From NCBI RefSeq assembly GCF_010672455.1, contig NZ_JAAHGO010000025.1:1-64000 (forward strand): 64,000 nucleotides of DNA. The letters are read 5' to 3'. Positions 48,531 through 57,803 of the stretch are shown in pieces. The number at the start of each line of letters is the position of its first letter. Positions within the stretch are counted from its first letter, which is position 1. Both the position numbers and the translations under genes were made by a program. Source of the DNA: Okeania sp. SIO2C9. GTDB lineage: Bacteria > Cyanobacteriota > Cyanobacteriia > Cyanobacteriales > Microcoleaceae. Under the pieces are notes generated by a model. The model was given only the letters and a program-made list of their open reading frames with translations, ran no database searches and was not told the DNA's origin.

Positions 48531-49139
48531 ATGACTTACACTTCATCCAAACAACTTAACTTTGAAGAATTTATTGCCCAATACGGGGATAATACACGTT
48601 ATGAACTAATTGACGGAGAATTAAGAGACATAGAACCTACAGGCCCTCACGAAGCTGTTGCCGGGAGTATTGCTGGTAGAATTTATCTCGAAATTTTTCG
48701 TAATAATTTTAATTGGTTAATTCCCAAAAATTGTCTAATTAAACCCCTATATACTGAAACTACAGCACTACGATCTGATGTAATAGTATTAGATAAAATA
48801 GAACTTACTCAAGAACCCCTTTGGCAAAAAGACCCTGTCATTTGTAACGGTAGTACCATTAAACTTGTTGCTGAAGTAGTTAGCACAAATTGGCAAGATG
48901 ATTATGCTAGAAAAGTAGAAGAATATGCTTTTTTAAATATCCCAGAATATTGGATTATCGATTTTAGAGCATTAGGTGGTTTACAATTTATTGGTAATCC
49001 TAAACAACCTACTTTCACAATTTGCCAGTTACTAAATGGTGTTTATCAACAGCAACAATATCGCTTGGGTGAGCCAATTTATTCTGATTTATTTCCAAAT
49101 TTAAAACTGCGATTAGACGAAGTTATGCCAACTTCATAA
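48531..49139 (+). CDS. Uma2-family endonuclease-like protein
   Basis: 202 residues with the full Uma2 layout: NFEEFIAQYGDNTRYELIDGELRDIEPTG, HEAVAGSIAGRIYLEI, ALRSDVIVLDK, IKLVAEVVSTNWQDDYARKVEEYAFLNIPEYWIIDF, and a C-terminal IYSDLFPNLKLRLDEV. The conserved E/D-x-V core and the YWIIDF strand match the PD-(D/E)XK-like Uma2 fold. The fragment at 113-424 belongs to the same subgroup. Expression may be affected by the CTGATAA array in its 5' flank. Function is unknown. Confidence 0.88.
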   Translation: MTYTSSKQLNFEEFIAQYGDNTRYELIDGELRDIEPTGPHEAVAGSIAGRIYLEIFRNNFNWLIPKNCLIKPLYTETTALRSDVIVLDKIELTQEPLWQKDPVICNGSTIKLVAEVVSTNWQDDYARKVEEYAFLNIPEYWIIDFRALGGLQFIGNPKQPTFTICQLLNGVYQQQQYRLGEPIYSDLFPNLKLRLDEVMPTS

Positions 49140-49220
49140 TTCTGAAATAAAGCTCGAAACATTTAGCGCGATCGCTCTTTTTCCTTGAAACTATTCTGCA
49201 ATAAAAACTATTACAGCGTA

Positions 49221-49335
49221 TCAGGACTTACGCTCAGAAACTACATCCTGTGAGGGCGTTAGCGGAGCTTGACGTTAGTCAATGCCATTCGCCCCTACAT
49301 ATAGCGTTTTTAAGATGAATTTGCGTAAGTCCAGT
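49221..49335. repeat. Family A inverted-end repeat
   Basis: TCAGGACTTACGC to GCGTAAGTCCAG. The core includes GCCATTCGCCCCTAC. It lies between the convergent Uma2 and ene-reductase genes and is preceded by TA. Confidence 0.7.
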
Positions 49336-49375
49336 TAATATAAAAATTATTACCACTCAGCAACGCTAAATGTCT

Positions 49376-50479
49376 TTAAGCATCACCCAAACTTGGATAA
49401 TCTATATACCCTTCTTCACCACTGGTATAAAAAGTATTACGATTGTATTTGTTAAGTTCAGCATTCAAAGCAAAACGTTTAGGTAAATCGGGATTCGCTA
49501 CAAACAGACGACCATAAGCTACGAAATCAGCAGTGTTATTTTGGAGAGCTTCCTCTCCTGTGTCGCGAGTATATCCACCTGCGGTAATAATTGCTCCACC
49601 AAATAGCGGACGGAAAAATTTTGCTCCCAAACCTTTACCATCATCTTCAACTGTTACGTTACCTTTGATACGGGGTTCAACAACGTGAAGATAACCTATT
49701 CCCAAACGGTCTAATTCTTGCGCAACATAATTGAAAGTAGCTGCGGGATTAGAATCATGCATATCGTTGAAAGTACTACTAGGAGATAACCGCACCCCTA
49801 CTCTTTGTTTTCCCCAAACATCTATTGCTGCTTGCGTCACTTCTAGAAGGAAACGCGCTCGGTTTTCTATCGAACCTCCATATTCATCTGTTCGATGATT
49901 GGAATTATCTTGCAGAAACTGGTCGGGTAAATAACCATTGCCAGCATGAATTTCCACTCCATCAAAACCTGCCTCTTTTGCGTTTTTCGCTCCTTGTCGA
50001 AACTGCTCAATAATCAGAGGTATTTCTTCTAGTTTGAGTTCTCTAGGAGTAACGTGCGGAAATTGTCCATTGGGAAGATCCGCTAAATAATCAGCCGCAA
50101 TAGAACTAGGAGCGATTGGAATGTCTCCCTCTTCTAGTAAGTCTGGATGGGCAACTCGTCCAGCGTGCCACAGTTGTAAAAATATTTTGCCACCTTTTTC
50201 GTGTACTGCTTTTGTTATCTGTTTCCAACCTTCTATCTGCTCTTGACTATAAATTCCTGGTGTATTGGCGTAACCCAGACCGTTACGAGAAACCTGAGTA
50301 GCTTCACTAATAATTAATCCCGCAGAAGCACGTTGAGCATAATAAGTCACATTCATCGGTTGAGGAACATAGCGATCGCCTGCACGACAGCGAGTTAAAG
50401 GAGCAAGAATCATACGATTTGTTAATTCTAGGTCGCCTAAAGTAGCAGGGGAGAGTAATTTGAGTGTTTTAGTAGTCAT
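49376..50479 (-). CDS. Alkene reductase, Old Yellow Enzyme family
   Basis: 367 residues. This FMN-dependent ene-reductase reduces activated C=C bonds (enals, enones, nitro compounds, maleimides) with NAD(P)H in the cytosol. Seen: LTNRMILAPLTRCRAGD at the N-terminal FMN site, IFLQLWHAGRVAHPD, VEIHAGNGYLPDQFLQ with the His/Asn substrate pair and catalytic Tyr, and SNHRTDEYGGSIENRARFLLEV, plus a C-terminal ADFVAYGRLFVANPDLP. The HAGN order replaces the more usual HGAN, so the substrate pocket may be slightly changed. It is divergent from the LysR regulator at 50770, a standard arrangement in which the LysR protein controls the reductase. Confidence 0.9.
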   Translation of the reverse strand: MTTKTLKLLSPATLGDLELTNRMILAPLTRCRAGDRYVPQPMNVTYYAQRASAGLIISEATQVSRNGLGYANTPGIYSQEQIEGWKQITKAVHEKGGKIFLQLWHAGRVAHPDLLEEGDIPIAPSSIAADYLADLPNGQFPHVTPRELKLEEIPLIIEQFRQGAKNAKEAGFDGVEIHAGNGYLPDQFLQDNSNHRTDEYGGSIENRARFLLEVTQAAIDVWGKQRVGVRLSPSSTFNDMHDSNPAATFNYVAQELDRLGIGYLHVVEPRIKGNVTVEDDGKGLGAKFFRPLFGGAIITAGGYTRDTGEEALQNNTADFVAYGRLFVANPDLPKRFALNAELNKYNRNTFYTSGEEGYIDYPSLGDA

Positions 50480-50501
50480 AATTTATCTCTTTATAATTGT
50501 T

Positions 50502-50595
50502 TCAGGACTTACGCAGAACCTCCATATCTCGTAGGGGCGAATGGCATTCGCCCTCTACAGATACCTTATTGTCTAAGAATTTGCGTAAGTTCTGT
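50502..50595. repeat. Family A repeat inside the ene-reductase/LysR promoter region
   Basis: TTCAGGACTTACGCA to TTGCGTAAGTTCTG. It occupies a third of the 290-bp divergent intergenic region, directly upstream of the reductase start. Its insertion may have displaced or supplied regulatory sequence. The remaining 50600-50769 should hold the LysR box; none was assigned. Confidence 0.7.
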
Positions 50596-50769
50596 GTTTG
50601 CCGAGTTTCAGGTGAAAAAGTTAATTAGCGAAAGTGAGCAAATTCCAAATTATTTGTGCTTTCTTTTTCCATGTTTTTACTTTAACTCCATTCATATAAG
50701 ATGTTAATATGGCTTTTATGCCAAACAGTTTTGCATTTTACGCAATAATTTACCTGTAAATAGAAATCT

Positions 50770-51696
50770 ATGGATCAATTGGCGGCCATGCGTGCCTTTG
50801 CCCTTGTAGTTGAGACAGGGAACTTTTCGGAAGCATCTCGGCAGTTAGGAGTTGCTGTTTCTTCAGTTACTCGTCAAGTGAATGCTCTGGAAACTCTACT
50901 CCATACACAACTAACCAACCGTTCCACTCGTAGTATTACTCTCACTCCTCAAGGACGAAGATATTATGAGAAAGTGGTGCAAATTCTTCAAGATGTAGAA
51001 GCAGCTAATCTTTCAGTTGCAGAACAGGATGAAGTACCACGAGGTCTATTGCGAATTAGTTTACCTGTAGCTTTTGGCAGACTCTACATTGCACCTCTAG
51101 TTCGGGATTTTCTCGTGCAATATCCTGAAATGCAACTAAATTTGACTTTGAGTGATGGATTAGCTAATCCTGTTGATGAGCAACTCGATGTGGTGATTCG
51201 TTTGGGTAATCTTGAGCGCTCTGGCGCTACTTGGATCGTCCGCAAACTTGGCTCATATACGCGTAAAGTTTGTGGCAGTCCAGCCTATTTTCAGCAGTAT
51301 GGCAAACCAGAGCATCCTGAAGATTTAGTTCACCATAATTGTTTGTGCTTTAGCTATTCCACTGGTTATGAAATTTGGCGATTTAAACGAGACAAAGAGG
51401 TATGTGAAGTTAAAGTTAATGGCTCGTTGGTAGCAAATAATTCAGAAGTCCTTCGGCAAGTTTGTTTAGATGGTGCTGGTTTGATTTTAATGCCAACCTG
51501 GTTAATTGGAGAAGATATCCGTGGGGGTCTTCTCGAAGCTGTACTTAATGATTTTCAGTTCTATCCCCACATAGATATGGATACAGGTATTTACGCACTT
51601 TATCTACCGAATCGTCGTAATTCCTTGAGAGTTAAAACTTTCATTGATTTTTTAACTCAACGCCTTGGTAACTCACTTCTATGGGAAAAATTTTGA
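50770..51696 (+). CDS. LysR-family transcriptional regulator
   Basis: 308 residues. The N-terminal winged HTH (about 1-60; AFALVVETGNFSEASRQLGVAVSSVTRQVNALE) is followed by the linker helix and a periplasmic-binding-type effector domain (about 88-295; RGLLRISLPVAFGRLYIAPLV, LDVVIRLGNL, LILMPTWLIGEDI). It resembles the CrgA/DmlR-like subgroup that often regulates quinone or enone reductases. The divergent ene-reductase is the likely target, with an electrophile as probable effector (inference from layout). Start is the ATG at 50770; the internal ATG eight codons later would truncate the first helix. Confidence 0.9.
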   Translation: MDQLAAMRAFALVVETGNFSEASRQLGVAVSSVTRQVNALETLLHTQLTNRSTRSITLTPQGRRYYEKVVQILQDVEAANLSVAEQDEVPRGLLRISLPVAFGRLYIAPLVRDFLVQYPEMQLNLTLSDGLANPVDEQLDVVIRLGNLERSGATWIVRKLGSYTRKVCGSPAYFQQYGKPEHPEDLVHHNCLCFSYSTGYEIWRFKRDKEVCEVKVNGSLVANNSEVLRQVCLDGAGLILMPTWLIGEDIRGGLLEAVLNDFQFYPHIDMDTGIYALYLPNRRNSLRVKTFIDFLTQRLGNSLLWEKF

Positions 51697-51703
51697 ACAA
51701 TAT

Positions 51704-51907
51704 GTAAGCATTCAGCTATTAGCACTCAGCTATCAGCAATGTGAGTAATACACATCTCCATAAAATAGGGAACAGGAAGGAGAAATAATTGACAATTAAT
51801 TTATGGATAATAATTGATTTGATTTTTAATTTCCACCAGATTTCAATGAATAATTAAGAGCTGATAACTGACCGCTGTTTGCGCAGCATTCCGGAGGAAA
51901 TGCTTAC
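51704..51907. repeat. Family C inverted-end repeat
   Basis: GTAAGCATTCAGCTATT at the left, then GCTGATAACTGACCGC, the small palindrome GCATTCCGGAGGAAATGC, and TTAC at the right. It begins eight bases after the LysR stop codon. The stretch 51908-52046 shows nothing further. Confidence 0.75.
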
Positions 51908-52046
51908 AACAATACTTGGCAATTTTAAGAGAAAATCTAAAAATAAACGCCTATTAGCTGATTTTGAGATTATTGTAGAAAATCAGCTCTAAAAATCACC
52001 TTTAGTGCTACTATAAATTATAAATTCTATTTTCTAGCACAGAATA

Positions 52047-52733
52047 ATGAATAACAAAAATCTAGCAATAACTTTAGCTACAGTTGTTTTTCTAACAGCC
52101 TGTGACATTGGTGACAATAGTCATATTAAACTTAAACGTGATGGCTATCACAGTTCTAGTTATCCTAACTATATAAATCGTAGAAAAGTAGGAATTAAAA
52201 ATAACATTCCAGTTAATTCTAATACCAGCTATGTTGTCAGTTATTGTCAAGATTTTATGCAATATGAAATGGGAGTTCCTCGTAATAGTCGGTGGTCTTC
52301 AAGAGAAAATATAACTGAATATACATCTGGTTGGCAATGGCAAGGTTGGGTAGAATTTGATGGGGAACGAAGCAATTTTATTTGCAATATTGATAATAAT
52401 GAAGTAACAGCATATTTTCATCAAGAAACTTATCCCGATTATTCCCCCGATCGTTTTTATGGAGGTGGCGATCGCATGAATAAAAGTAATATTAGTGTGG
52501 TAAGTTCTTGTCAAGAATTTATGCAATATGAAATGGGAATTCCTAGTAATGGGCGGTGGTCTTCTACTCAGAATGTGACTAAAACTGCTGAAGGTTGGCA
52601 GTGGCAAGGATGGGTAAATGTTTATGGAGAAAAAAATAAGTTTGTATGTACTGTTGATCCTAATGGAGTTAGAGTTGCCACTAATTTTGAAGACTCCTAC
52701 AATTATGAATATGAATATAACGATACTTACTAA
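52047..52733 (+). CDS. Lipoprotein with two internal repeats of about 65 residues
   Basis: 228 residues. Signal peptide with lipobox LTAC (about residue 19), then two duplicated units. Each has a Cys near its start (SYCQDFMQYEMGVPRNSRW and SSCQEFMQYEMGIPSNGRW), then GWQWQGWVEFDGERSNFIC or GWQWQGWVNVYGEKNKFVC with a second Cys. The strict pairing suggests one disulfide per unit in the periplasm. I do not recognise the family. Linker and C-terminus are Asn/Tyr-rich. The gene stands alone. A family G repeat begins at its stop codon, so the 3' end may have been trimmed by that insertion. Confidence 0.65.
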   Translation: MNNKNLAITLATVVFLTACDIGDNSHIKLKRDGYHSSSYPNYINRRKVGIKNNIPVNSNTSYVVSYCQDFMQYEMGVPRNSRWSSRENITEYTSGWQWQGWVEFDGERSNFICNIDNNEVTAYFHQETYPDYSPDRFYGGGDRMNKSNISVVSSCQEFMQYEMGIPSNGRWSSTQNVTKTAEGWQWQGWVNVYGEKNKFVCTVDPNGVRVATNFEDSYNYEYEYNDTY

Positions 52734-52880
52734 TATAAAATCTGCTTGAATACTTATTATATAGTTGGGAGAGATGGGGAGATGGGGAGATGGGGAGATG
52801 GGGAGATGGGGAGATTGAATATTGAAGTGTGAATAGAATGATAAACAGATACTGTATAACCAGATTCTATTTCTATATAA
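52733..52880. repeat. Family G repeat with octamer tandem core
   Basis: ATATAAAATCTGCTTGAATA at the left, AACCAGATTCTAT at the right, with five to six GGGAGATG units inside. It is inverted relative to 594-735. The rest of the gap to smpB (52881-53261) is AT-rich with a TTTTGACTTTTAACTT run at 53218-53245. Confidence 0.6.
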
Positions 52881-53261
52881 CTAATAAGTATTATTCAATT
52901 TACCGAATAATTCAGGTCTAAAGCCTCTTCTTTAAATAATATGAAATATGTTAATGTTTACTACCAAACTATTGATAGGGAGATGGGGGAGATTCGTAAG
53001 TAGCACAATTTTTTGTATTTCATATAGGAAATAAAGAAAAAAATCCTTTTCATCAATCCTATCCATTTTCAAGAAAGATAATAATTAATTATTTATTAAT
53101 TTTTGAATGAGCAAACTAAAGCTTCAAACGTACTAAAATAAGGATATAATTGGTGGCTCTAGTACAGGATGGCGGAAATAACTGGTTACAAAATCCTAAA
53201 ACAATTACAAATTAATACTTTTGACTTTTAACTTTTGACTTTTAACTTCCGCGTAGTACCT

Positions 53262-53732
53262 CTAATATTGCTTCATTACTCTTTGCATAGTCCGTTTATC
53301 ATCTCGTTGTTTAATAGTTTCACGCTTATCATGGAGCTTTTTACCCTGTGCTAAAGCAATATCAACTTTTACCCAACCGCGCTTAAAATACATCCTCAAT
53401 GGTACTAAAGTTAATCCCTGTTGTTCTACCTTACCAATCAATTTACGAATTTCTTGTTTGTGTAACAATAGCCTCCTACTACGACGAGGTTCATGATTGA
53501 AAAATTCTCCTGCTTTTTGATATGGAGAAATATGAACGTTCAGTAACCATGCTTCATTATTACGAATTAAGGCATAACCATCTCGTAAATTAACCTTACC
53601 TTCTCGGATTGATTTTACCTCTGTTCCTTGTAATGCAACACCAGCTTCATAAGTTTCAATAATATGATAGTTAAATCTAGCTTGGCGATTATCACTAATT
53701 ATTTTACGTCCTTCACCACTTTTTTTATTCAT
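53262..53732 (-). CDS. smpB: SsrA-binding protein SmpB
   Basis: 156 residues from the Met at 53732 (MNKKSGEGRKIISDNRQARFNY); a longer frame adds six residues without the family's features. SmpB binds tmRNA and delivers it to stalled ribosomes for trans-translation. Seen: IETYEAGVALQGTEVKSIREGKVNLRDGYA, NVHISPY, RSRRLLLHKQEI, LTLVPLRMYFKRGWVKVDIALAQGKKLHDKRE and a C-terminal basic tail. The order and length are standard. The tmRNA gene was not seen in this window. Confidence 0.95.
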   Translation of the reverse strand: MNKKSGEGRKIISDNRQARFNYHIIETYEAGVALQGTEVKSIREGKVNLRDGYALIRNNEAWLLNVHISPYQKAGEFFNHEPRRSRRLLLHKQEIRKLIGKVEQQGLTLVPLRMYFKRGWVKVDIALAQGKKLHDKRETIKQRDDKRTMQRVMKQY

Positions 53733-53782
53733 AAGATATTTTAAGTACACTTAATTTTTTGTCTGTAATTTTTGATTATAGC

Positions 53783-53818
53783 AGAAGGAAGAAGGAAGAA
53801 GGAAGAAGGAAGAAGGAA
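53783..53818. repeat. Heptanucleotide tandem repeat (GGAAGAA)
   Basis: About five GGAAGAA units upstream of smpB. The remaining gap to 53993 shows nothing else. Confidence 0.85.
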
Positions 53819-53993
53819 AAGTCTTACGTTGTCTGAGTTTTCAACCTTTGAACTTTCCTAAGCTTTCCTTCGACTGCTATATACTACAAAATTATTAACT
53901 TACAAAATTATTAACTATAGAAAAAATCAAAAGTTTTAGGTGAGGCGGTCAGCTTTTTTCACCTACTACCTAAAACCTTCTTAACTCTGAAAA

Positions 53994-54797
53994 TTATCCT
54001 GGTATTTCTAACAGCGATCGCTCTAAAATAATCATCTCAGAATTGATCGCCGAACTACGAGCTATAACTCTACCTTGAAAGTTCATAACTTGTAACTTAC
54101 TAAAGTCTAAATCTTGCACTTCTTGAAACATTTGTTTAACTAATTTATCTTGTTCTTCCTCAGTTTTGTCATACCAGTCATTATTCAGTTCAACAATTAA
54201 TAAACTACTGGGAAAATTAACTCTTAAAGATTCAGTAATTCCAGCACCATATTGATTAATAAGGTCATCAATTTGATTTTGAATTGACACAATTAAAATT
54301 TGCTCTGGTGTCAACTTTGGAGGTGGAGCTATAATTTCTTCCACAGATTCAGGAGCTTCAGGAAATGAATTTTCGGATACTTCTGGATCTACACTCAGAG
54401 GTAGAGACTTTTCCGGGGCGATCGCTTCTGTTTCCTCAGCTATAGGAATATCTGCCACCTCAGTAGCAGGTTGATCGGGGGAGAAAGAAACAAAAATAAT
54501 TACCAGAATGAGGACAAAAACACTAGCGATCGCTCCTGTCAATAAGCCATCAGAAAGCTTCTGACTTAGGGACTCTGGTAATAAGGAACGAACTAATCCT
54601 AAAACCTGCTGTCCAAAACCAGGTTTGGCCACTACTGATTTTTTCTCAGTAGTAGATTGTGGTTGAGGTGGACTTTCGGGTGTCAAGGAAGTAGTTTCTG
54701 TTGATTCTCGATCGACTGCTTCATTTTCAGGTTGTTCTAAATTTGGTTGCTTTGGTTGGTCTTCTGACATTTTATCTATACCTTTTGAACTAAACAA
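53994..54797 (-). CDS. Conserved cyanobacterial single-span membrane protein
   Basis: 267 residues; MSEDQPKQ at residue 10 (54770) is the likelier start. A Pro/Gln/Glu-rich N-terminus (to about 80) precedes one transmembrane helix (about 88-110; TGAIASVFVLILVIIFVSF), an acidic Pro-rich linker, and a C-terminal domain (about 155-267) with LTPEQILIVSIQNQIDDLINQYG and LIVELNNDWYDKTEEEQDKLVKQMF. The C-terminal domain should be in the lumen or periplasm. The family seems widespread in cyanobacteria, but I cannot name a function. It is divergent from the phosphoesterase at 54886. Confidence 0.65.
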   Translation of the reverse strand: MFSSKGIDKMSEDQPKQPNLEQPENEAVDRESTETTSLTPESPPQPQSTTEKKSVVAKPGFGQQVLGLVRSLLPESLSQKLSDGLLTGAIASVFVLILVIIFVSFSPDQPATEVADIPIAEETEAIAPEKSLPLSVDPEVSENSFPEAPESVEEIIAPPPKLTPEQILIVSIQNQIDDLINQYGAGITESLRVNFPSSLLIVELNNDWYDKTEEEQDKLVKQMFQEVQDLDFSKLQVMNFQGRVIARSSAINSEMIILERSLLEIPG

Positions 54798-54885
54798 ATC
54801 GACTGATAAAGCGATAAATTAATAAAAGAAAAATTTGTACTCTGGACTATAGTCCTTTTTCTACTTATATTTATTTTCTCAAACG

Positions 54886-55794
54886 ATGAGTATTAAAGGT
54901 CGTCAATTTTTATTTTTAAGTAGTCTCAGCAGCACTAGTATTGCTGGTATATGGAACAAAATAGTAAAAATTATTAATTTTTTTAGTCCTGCTAATGCAG
55001 TGACATTAAACAATTCTTCCTCTGTTCAAACAAACCCTATTTTCAGATTTGTTTCTGTCGCTGATACTGGTACAGGAGGCAAAGATCAATTTGCTGTAGC
55101 TGAAGCTATGGGGCGTTATTTTTTAAAATATCCTTTTGACTTTGTAATTCTTGGTGGAGATAATATTTATGAAGATGGAGAAATTGAAAAAATAGAAGAT
55201 GTTTTTGAGAAGCCATATAAATCTTTACTAGAAAAAGAAGTTAAATTTTATGCTTGTCTGGGCAACCACGATATTCGTACTGAAAATGGAGACTTGGAAC
55301 TCAAATATCCAGGTTTTAATATGGCAGGAAGATACTATACTTTTCAGTATCACCCAATTCAATTTTTTGCCTTAGATACTAATATTAATGCTGACTGGGA
55401 AACCGAATTAAAATGGTTAGAAAAAGAATTGAGTAACAGTAATACTCCATGGAAAATAGTCTTTGGTCATCATCCAATTTATTCTTCTGGAATGTATGGG
55501 TTAAATGAAGATTTTATTCAAACTTTAACACCTCTATTTAAAAAATATGGGGTTCAGCTTTATATTAATGGGCATGAACATGATTATGAAAGAACTAGCT
55601 CAATTAATGGTACTACCTATTTAATTTGTGGTGCTGGTGGCAAACAACGTCCTGTAGGGAAATCAGAGTGGACTGAATATTCTACAAGTGATTTTAGTTT
55701 TGCTGCTTTTGATGTTTATCAAGACCACATAATTGTTAGAGGTATCGATGTAAATAATCGTGTTTTTGACGAAGGTATCATTAAGCTTAGTTGA
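54886..55794 (+). CDS. Secreted metallophosphoesterase (purple acid phosphatase-like)
   Basis: 302 residues. The N-terminus is a hydrophobic leader (about 5-40), so the enzyme is probably exported. Calcineurin-like motifs in order: VSVADTG (first metal Asp), ILGGDNIYEDGE, CLGNHDIR, VFGHHPIYSSG and YINGHEHDYER. They give the dimetal centre of the PAP-like group, which hydrolyses phosphomonoesters. A role in phosphate scavenging fits marine cyanobacteria but is inference; no Pho box was identified. Isolated gene. Confidence 0.85.
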   Translation: MSIKGRQFLFLSSLSSTSIAGIWNKIVKIINFFSPANAVTLNNSSSVQTNPIFRFVSVADTGTGGKDQFAVAEAMGRYFLKYPFDFVILGGDNIYEDGEIEKIEDVFEKPYKSLLEKEVKFYACLGNHDIRTENGDLELKYPGFNMAGRYYTFQYHPIQFFALDTNINADWETELKWLEKELSNSNTPWKIVFGHHPIYSSGMYGLNEDFIQTLTPLFKKYGVQLYINGHEHDYERTSSINGTTYLICGAGGKQRPVGKSEWTEYSTSDFSFAAFDVYQDHIIVRGIDVNNRVFDEGIIKLS

Positions 55795-55997
55795 AGTAAA
55801 TTTTATACTAGGTGATACAGCATATTTCGGGCAAATGGTGTATAGGATAAATAGTGAAAATTATGTAGTGCGGGCATCTTGCCCGCGTGGGTGTACCTCA
55901 TTAAAGTGAAATCTGCTGTATTAATTATTAATTGTTAATTGTCGAACTGCCCTATAAAATCTAAAGAAGTCAATATTTATCCCCAATTTTTTACTAT

Positions 55998-56327
55998 TTA
56001 ACCTTCATTTGGAGGCATTTCCTTATTTGTAAATCGCTGAATTATAATTTGTATAGCTAAGGCAACTAAACCTAAAGTAACCATCGCACACATACAAGTA
56101 GCTAAAGCAATAACTCCCACTACTAAAGCACGAACAGCAGTCGAAATATTCACCACAAAAACATTATCTGAAATAATAGGTTTACTAGCAAATGTCTCGG
56201 AAATAGATTTCATTAATAGATAGGCAAGTGTGGCTAATCCACCAGAAATTACAGCACTAGCCAAACATTGTAAAGGATTGGTATTTGAAGTATTTTTTTT
56301 GTCAGATTTAGGCCTTAAATTAGTCAT
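55998..56327 (-). CDS. DUF3082 small membrane protein
   Basis: 109 residues with two hydrophobic segments (about 24-42 and 65-100) and a charged N-terminus. Matches the cyanobacterial DUF3082 family: NPLQCLASAVISGGLATLAYLLM, then TAVRALVVGVIALATCMCAMVTLGLVALAIQ. Function unknown. It sits downstream of ispE on the same strand, a neighbourhood I recall as frequent in cyanobacteria. The 330-bp gap makes co-transcription uncertain. Confidence 0.75.
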   Translation of the reverse strand: MTNLRPKSDKKNTSNTNPLQCLASAVISGGLATLAYLLMKSISETFASKPIISDNVFVVNISTAVRALVVGVIALATCMCAMVTLGLVALAIQIIIQRFTNKEMPPNEG

Positions 56328-56661
56328 AATTTTGAATAGTTGAAGTTGGAATAAAAATTGTTTGTAATTATATAAATTATGGTGAAAATTAAAATCACAA
56401 ATAACAGTTTGTGACTATGCAAAATAGAGATTTATAGAGCTTTCAAGAACAGAAAACATAGAAGAAATAGTTATAACAAATATTGAGTTGATGCTTTACA
56501 TAGAGTAACGATAGACTTAAAAGGGGAAATATTTTTCCCACAGATGAGCTTTTGCCTCCTGCCCTTTCTCCGTTCTACTAAACTTATCTAAACTTACCCA
56601 CAGCGGAATTGCATGAACTTTGGCAGTTCAGTTCCTGCTTCAACAAGAACCACTGAACCCT

Positions 56662-57606
56662 TCAATGAGCAACAGTAATACCACTAGAATTAAACTTTGC
56701 TATCCAGAATTCTAGACCGGGGTCAGCCATTTGAGCTTTTACTGTGGCCTCAACTTCCTGTGCTTGAGCAAGAGATTCTGTCAAAGCAAATATAGTAGGG
56801 CCAGACCCCGACATCATAGCTCCTAAAACATTTTGGGATGCAAAAGCTTCTCTTAATTTTAATAATTGCGGATATTCTGGTAAAGCTACCTTTTCTAAAT
56901 CGTTGTGCAATAGTTTACCAATTTCTATATTATCTTGGTGAGCGATCGCTGAGACCATTGGTCCAGAATGTACCCTTTGTATGCTATTTTCCCGAGCTTC
57001 AGTATCATCAATATAAGTATGACCGAACTCTTGACGATAAGTGCGATAACTCCAAGGTGTAGAAATAGAGAGATTCTTATATTTAGCCAAAACCACATAA
57101 AGTTGGTCTAAATTTGGTAGTGGGGAGAGAACTTCGCCACGTCCAGTTGCCAATGCTGTACCGCCACTAACACAAAAAGGAACATCTGAACCCAATTGTG
57201 CCCCCAACTCTTGCAACTCTCCCTGAGTCAAACCAAGTTCCCACATTAAATCTAATCCTACTAATACCGCTGCTGCATCTGTGGAACCTCCTGCTAACCC
57301 TGCTGCTACAGGAATCTGCTTATTGATAGTAATTTCAACGCCACCATACCTGGCAAATACATCTGGAAATTGTTTACCCATCAAGGAAGCTGCTCGGTAA
57401 GCAATATTGTCAGCATCAGCAGGAACCAGGGGATGTTCGCATCGAACCACAATAGTTTCAATTCCAATGGCACGAATATCTATTCTGTCTGCAAGACTAA
57501 TGCTTTGCAAAACCATTGCTAATTCATGATAACCATCTGGGCGATCGCCTATGATTTCCAGATACAGATTAATTTTAGCAGGAGCAATTAATGAATAGGA
57601 GCGCAT
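56662..57606 (-). CDS. ispE: 4-diphosphocytidyl-2-C-methyl-D-erythritol kinase
   Basis: 314 residues, GHMP kinase fold. It phosphorylates the 2-hydroxyl of CDP-methylerythritol, step four of the MEP pathway that supplies isoprenoids for carotenoids, phytol and quinones. Seen: SLIAPAKINLYLEIIGDRPDGYHEL, the ATP loop PVAAGLAGGSTDAAAVL, DVPFCVSGGTALATGRGE, and C-terminal GAMMSGSGPTIFAL. The catalytic Lys and Asp are in place. DUF3082 lies downstream. Confidence 0.95.
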   Translation of the reverse strand: MRSYSLIAPAKINLYLEIIGDRPDGYHELAMVLQSISLADRIDIRAIGIETIVVRCEHPLVPADADNIAYRAASLMGKQFPDVFARYGGVEITINKQIPVAAGLAGGSTDAAAVLVGLDLMWELGLTQGELQELGAQLGSDVPFCVSGGTALATGRGEVLSPLPNLDQLYVVLAKYKNLSISTPWSYRTYRQEFGHTYIDDTEARENSIQRVHSGPMVSAIAHQDNIEIGKLLHNDLEKVALPEYPQLLKLREAFASQNVLGAMMSGSGPTIFALTESLAQAQEVEATVKAQMADPGLEFWIAKFNSSGITVAH

Positions 57607-57675
57607 TTTAGCTAGTTTAGTATTAGATATTTTAACTCGTAAGCATAATAAAAATCTTGTTATCCCTTGTTTCTA

Positions 57676-57772
57676 TTAGACATCTCCGGAAAAGAGGGAG
57701 TAGGGAGTAGGGGAAATAATTGATAATTTCTGTGCCATAATTGATTTTATTTTTTATTATTGGAGAAGTCTA
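57676..57772. repeat. Family D inverted-end repeat (97 bp)
   Basis: TTAGACATCTCCGG at the left, TTGGAGAAGTCTA at the right, with AGGGAGTAGGG and ATAATTGAT inside. It lies between ispE and the stomatin-like gene, just upstream of the ispE start. Confidence 0.65.
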
Positions 57773-57803
57773 CTCCCTATCCCAATATCTATGAGACATG
57801 ATA

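Noticed and set aside
53262-53750. tmRNA gene next to smpB
   Set aside because: No tRNA-like ends or tag-coding region could be found in the flanks.
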